Below, in pieces: positions 15,106 through 17,343 of a stretch of DNA of 17,343 nt. The stretch is from Candidatus Gastranaerophilales bacterium. Lineage in GTDB: Bacteria > Cyanobacteriota > Vampirovibrionia > Gastranaerophilales > Gastranaerophilaceae. Every line of letters starts with the position of its first letter. Positions within the stretch are counted from its first letter, which is position 1. Position numbers and translations under genes: made by a program. The stretch is taken from contig CANQZO010000012.1 of assembly GCA_947628355.1 (NCBI GenBank), positions 1-17,343 of the forward strand, in the 5' to 3' direction. The notes below the pieces were generated by a model. The model saw nothing but the letters and a program-made list of their open reading frames with translations. It ran no database searches and had not been told where the DNA came from.

Positions 15106-15108
15106 AAA
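15077..15108. promoter_or_regulatory. Perfect 12-bp inverted repeat before the regulator gene
   Basis: TTTCTATAATAT (15077-15088) and its exact reverse complement ATATTATAGAAA (15097-15108) flank an 8-nt spacer. The left arm contains TATAAT (15081-15086), a possible -10 box, and the repeat ends 37 nt before the ATG at 15146. This suits an autoregulatory operator of the Xre-type protein; as RNA it could also fold into a hairpin. Confidence 0.55.
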
Positions 15109-15145
15109 CTGGAAACATGTTCAAATAAAAAATAAAATTTTGTAT

Positions 15146-15367
15146 ATGAGAAATGTTGATACAATTAAAAAGCTTGGTCATAAAGTTCGAATAATCAGAA
15201 CCGATAGGGGATACTCGCAAGAAACACTTGCGGAAAAGGCCGATTTAAACCGCTCTTTTGTAGGTCTGCTTGAAAGAGGCAAAACAAATATTACAATAAA
15301 AAGCCTTGAAAATATTGCCAATGCTTTAGATATTGATATAAAAACTCTTTTTGATTTTATTTTATGA
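15146..15367 (+). CDS. Small Xre/C-protein-like helix-turn-helix regulator
   Basis: A 73-residue protein that is almost only an HTH_3 domain: LGHKVRIIRTDRGYSQETLA, EKADLNRSFVGLLERGKTNI (turn and recognition helix), then SLENIANALDIDIKTLFDF. Such proteins bind palindromic operators as dimers and commonly control their own gene, as in Xre-like regulators and restriction-modification C proteins. I use ATG 15146; an in-frame TTG at 15140 adds two residues. Neither has a clear ribosome site, so translation may be weak or leaderless. It stands divergent to the leftward operon, with one palindrome and one perfect inverted repeat between them, and converges on the GIY-YIG fusion gene 29 nt away. Confidence 0.88.
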   Translation: MRNVDTIKKLGHKVRIIRTDRGYSQETLAEKADLNRSFVGLLERGKTNITIKSLENIANALDIDIKTLFDFIL

Positions 15368-15396
15368 ATATATTAATACTTTATGGTTACTTATAT

Positions 15397-16569
15397 TTAT
15401 ATATTCAGTGCAATACCGCCATAACCGTTTTTTTTAAATAAATTTCTGTATTCGGGTTTATTTACCCTTACAGAAACTCTGCTTGGCTCTATGAATGTTT
15501 TATATAGGTGTTTTTCGTTGATTAGGTATGCAATTTCTTTAGGAGTAATGTATTCTACGCCTGACATGTATGCAGCTAAAAGGGCACACATTATAGCATG
15601 ATGTAGTTCAAAAGTTCCGTCGGGTTTTCGGACGTTTGATAACACATTTTTATAGAATAAATGACCTTTATTTATTCTATTCTGTTTTTTGTATTGATTA
15701 TTATATTGATAATCGTTTTTTCCTAGCTGTTCAAAATATTGGTGTTCGTAGTATTGTCTTTCTCTTTGCCTTTGCTGTTCTATATATTGTCTTTGTTGTT
15801 CATTGTAATTATTTTGTTTTTGCGGTTCGTAATGATTATTCTGTTCCTGATACTCTTTATGGTATTCTTCTTGATTTTGTCCACAGTCATTATGTTTGGG
15901 AGGGTTTATAGCAACATGTATAAAAGCTTTTATCAAACTTAAGAAAAAATTTTCCGGTTTTTGTGTACAGTTTTCAACTTTTGATGCTTCTTCCAAATTT
16001 TCCCAGAAATTTTGCCAGAAATTTATCAAAATTTTAGGTGTATTTTGTTTTTCTGAATTTGCAAAAGGCAAATTTCCGTATGCAAATTTATGCAACATTG
16101 TTAGACAAGTTTCTATTGATTGTGCCTGATAAGAATCTTCAAAATTTTTACGTGACAGTTTGTTTATAACATTTCCGATACTGTCATTATCTATATCTTC
16201 AATTGTAATATACGATATTTCCAGATTCTTGCAGTTTTTTACAAATTTTATCGGATACCCGCCCTTATGGTTATCATATTTAAGGTCTTTACAACAAACA
16301 GATTCCACATATTGTTTTATTCTTCTTCTTAAATTTTCAGCCTTTCCAATATACAAATATTCCATATCGTGTTCTTTCAAACATCTTTCGGGAATTTCAC
16401 CTAAATTTTCATTTAAAGAGAATGTAAAATTTTTAGGCAGCTTAACGGTATAAACCCCTTTTTCTTTAGGAATACTGTTAAAGCCGTGTTCATAGAACTC
16501 TTGAAATGTGCCTGAGGTATCTTCAAATAATCTGTTCATTATATCTTTAAATTTTTGCTGATAGTCCAT
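15397..16569 (-). CDS. GIY-YIG domain protein with Gln/Asn/Tyr-rich linker and conserved-looking C-terminal domain
   Basis: A 390-residue, three-part protein. Residues ~25-175 are a GIY-YIG nuclease-like domain: KGVYTVKL (Val39-Tyr40), YLYIGKAENLRRRIKQY (residues 71-87), with the catalytic-type Arg, and SIETCLTMLHKFAYGNLPFAN with Glu153 and Asn171 as the likely metal ligand and last motif. Residues ~228-299 are low-complexity, about 18 Gln and 11 Tyr plus many Asn, Glu, His and Arg, prion-like or partly coiled. Residues ~300-390 look folded again (HHAIMCALLAAYMSGVEYITPKEIAYLINE...), possibly a winged-helix DNA-binding domain. AAAGG lies 6 nt before the ATG at 16569. This gene and the broken GIY-YIG gene at 12849 sit in neighbouring units. 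Nuclease activity and target are inferred. Confidence 0.78.
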   Translation of the reverse strand: MDYQQKFKDIMNRLFEDTSGTFQEFYEHGFNSIPKEKGVYTVKLPKNFTFSLNENLGEIPERCLKEHDMEYLYIGKAENLRRRIKQYVESVCCKDLKYDNHKGGYPIKFVKNCKNLEISYITIEDIDNDSIGNVINKLSRKNFEDSYQAQSIETCLTMLHKFAYGNLPFANSEKQNTPKILINFWQNFWENLEEASKVENCTQKPENFFLSLIKAFIHVAINPPKHNDCGQNQEEYHKEYQEQNNHYEPQKQNNYNEQQRQYIEQQRQRERQYYEHQYFEQLGKNDYQYNNQYKKQNRINKGHLFYKNVLSNVRKPDGTFELHHAIMCALLAAYMSGVEYITPKEIAYLINEKHLYKTFIEPSRVSVRVNKPEYRNLFKKNGYGGIALNI

Positions 16570-16599
16570 AATATACCTTTTTATTGTTTTATTTTATTG

Positions 16600-16608
16600 A
16601 TTATAACA
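16600..16608 (-). promoter_or_regulatory. Extended -10 promoter of the GIY-YIG fusion gene
   Basis: Minus-strand TGTTATAAT, 30 nt before the ATG at 16569. The palindrome at 16641-16659 would lie near -55 of this promoter, so one site could serve both divergent genes. Confidence 0.55.
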
Positions 16609-16640
16609 TATAACATTAATGTCCTTTTTGCAAATTGCTA

Positions 16641-16659
16641 TGTGTCCGAATTTGACACA
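16641..16659. promoter_or_regulatory. Palindromic operator candidate, site 2
   Basis: TGTGTCCGAATTTGACACA: arms TGTGTC/GACACA around a 7-bp centre. It shares CCGAATTTG and both CACA ends with site 1 at 15017-15034. It ends 37 nt before the WG-repeat gene start, close to the 39 nt seen at site 1, and contains TTGACA. Confidence 0.6.
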
Positions 16660-16668
16660 TATATAAAA

Positions 16669-16674
16669 TATAAT
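16669..16674 (+). promoter_or_regulatory. Probable -10 box of the WG-repeat gene
   Basis: A perfect TATAAT 22 nt before the ATG at 16697. The -35 position (CCGAAT) falls inside the palindrome and does not match the consensus, so binding there should strongly affect this promoter, by repression or activation. Confidence 0.45.
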
Positions 16675-16696
16675 AATTTTTGAAAGGAGATAAATT

Positions 16697-17343
16697 ATGT
16701 ATGATGAAATTTTTAACTACACTGACAGTAATTTTACGATTGCTTATAAAAACGGCAAAGCAGGACTTATTGACACTAACACGGGTAAACCTATAACGGA
16801 ATTTATATATGACATTATGGAAAACAATCTGCCTCGATGTGTTGAGGGGTACAAAGACCACAAAGTATTTGAAGATGAATTAGACTTCTTTTTTGCAATG
16901 CATGCCGGAATAAATAAAGATTATTGTACAATGAGCAAAAACTACAAATGGGGTTTATTGAATAAAAAAGGGGAAGTTGTTTTTGATTTTAAATATAAAT
17001 ATCCGATAAAACTATTGGGCATTCTTTGCCGTATTTCCGGTTATTATATTGCTAATGTTGAAGGGCATGAAGGTGTAATAGATAAAAATTCTAACATAAT
17101 ATTAGAACCTGTTTATGACCATATTATGGAGAGCGAAAATTATTGGTCTTGTGAAAAAGATAATCTCTTTGGACTGGCTGACATTAACGGGAAAATGGTT
17201 GCGCAAATAAAATACGATTCAGTTGTTGCGGTTTCTTCAACAAGACCTTGTTTTATAGCAGAAAAGGATTTTAAATACGGATTAATAACTTTAAATGATG
17301 AAATTATTTCTGATTTTGTTTATGAAAATTTATCGAGCAATAA
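16697..17343 (+). CDS. WG-repeat protein, N-terminal part, runs off the window
   Basis: The frame is open from ATG 16697 to the window end (215 complete codons plus two bases) with no stop. AAAGGAGA lies 6 nt before the start. It contains at least five units of the WG-repeat pattern (a strand, then WGLxDxxGxxxxxxxYD): KAGLIDTNTGKPITEFIYD, YKWGLLNKKGEVVFDFKY, HEGVIDKNSNIILEPVYD, LFGLADINGKMVAQIKYD and KYGLITLNDEIISDFVYE. These repeats form beta-propeller-like binding surfaces; they carry no catalysis of their own. No signal peptide or membrane segment is visible, so it is probably cytoplasmic. It shares a promoter region with the divergent GIY-YIG fusion gene. A domain beyond the window edge could change this reading. 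Confidence 0.85.
   Translation, partial: MYDEIFNYTDSNFTIAYKNGKAGLIDTNTGKPITEFIYDIMENNLPRCVEGYKDHKVFEDELDFFFAMHAGINKDYCTMSKNYKWGLLNKKGEVVFDFKYKYPIKLLGILCRISGYYIANVEGHEGVIDKNSNIILEPVYDHIMESENYWSCEKDNLFGLADINGKMVAQIKYDSVVAVSSTRPCFIAEKDFKYGLITLNDEIISDFVYENLSSN

Noticed and set aside
15366..15406. Inverted repeat GAATATAT/ATATATTC between two convergent genes, as a bidirectional terminator
   Set aside because: All A/T apart from one pair, with a 25-nt loop and no T-run after a GC stem; too weak to call.

Overview
The window is A+T-rich bacterial DNA. It encodes a classical (type Va) autotransporter, so the host has an outer membrane. The low GC, strong AGGAG-type ribosome sites, TGTTATAAT promoters and gene mix would suit a gut Gastranaerophilales/Melainabacteria-like lineage (Elusimicrobiota is an alternative). 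That assignment is inference; no rRNA or other taxonomic marker is present.

Left edge (1-400): the first 85 codons of a threonine dehydratase (ilvA type) run leftward off the window. A divergent leader region follows, carrying a -10 box, a 7-bp hairpin and an unusual run of nine Gs placed exactly where the ribosome site of the next gene should be.

Cell-surface operon (404-10460, + strand): four tightly packed genes. A 2153-residue Asn/Gly/Thr/Ser-rich repeat autotransporter is followed by a GT4 glycosyltransferase, a membrane-anchored SGNH/DltD-like protein and an AlgI-like MBOAT O-acyltransferase. The last two form the known pairing of MBOAT and SGNH partner that moves acyl groups onto extracytoplasmic glycans. 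Together the operon reads as an adhesin or surface-layer protein plus a dedicated machinery to glycosylate and acylate it, or an associated glycan. The G9 tract makes length-variable expression plausible.

Middle (10423-12542, - strand): an unknown protein with two membrane segments that overlaps the end of the MBOAT gene tail to tail; a flavodoxin with two well-formed start sites (membrane-anchored and soluble); and a YgeA-like Asp/Glu racemase with the Thr83/Cys197 pair.

Right (12849-17343), accessory-looking: a leftward operon of a small two-helix membrane protein, a 433-residue membrane protein of unknown function, a 63-residue beta-type protein and a frameshifted GIY-YIG nuclease gene. 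A divergent Xre-type regulator sits next to it, then a 390-residue GIY-YIG / Gln-Asn-Tyr-rich / C-terminal domain fusion and a divergent WG-repeat protein that leaves the window. The same palindrome (TGTGYC...GRCACA) stands 37-39 nt before the first gene of the leftward operon and before the WG-repeat gene, which links these transcription units into one candidate regulon. This, and the autotransporter/glycan operon, are the two best candidates for an undescribed system.
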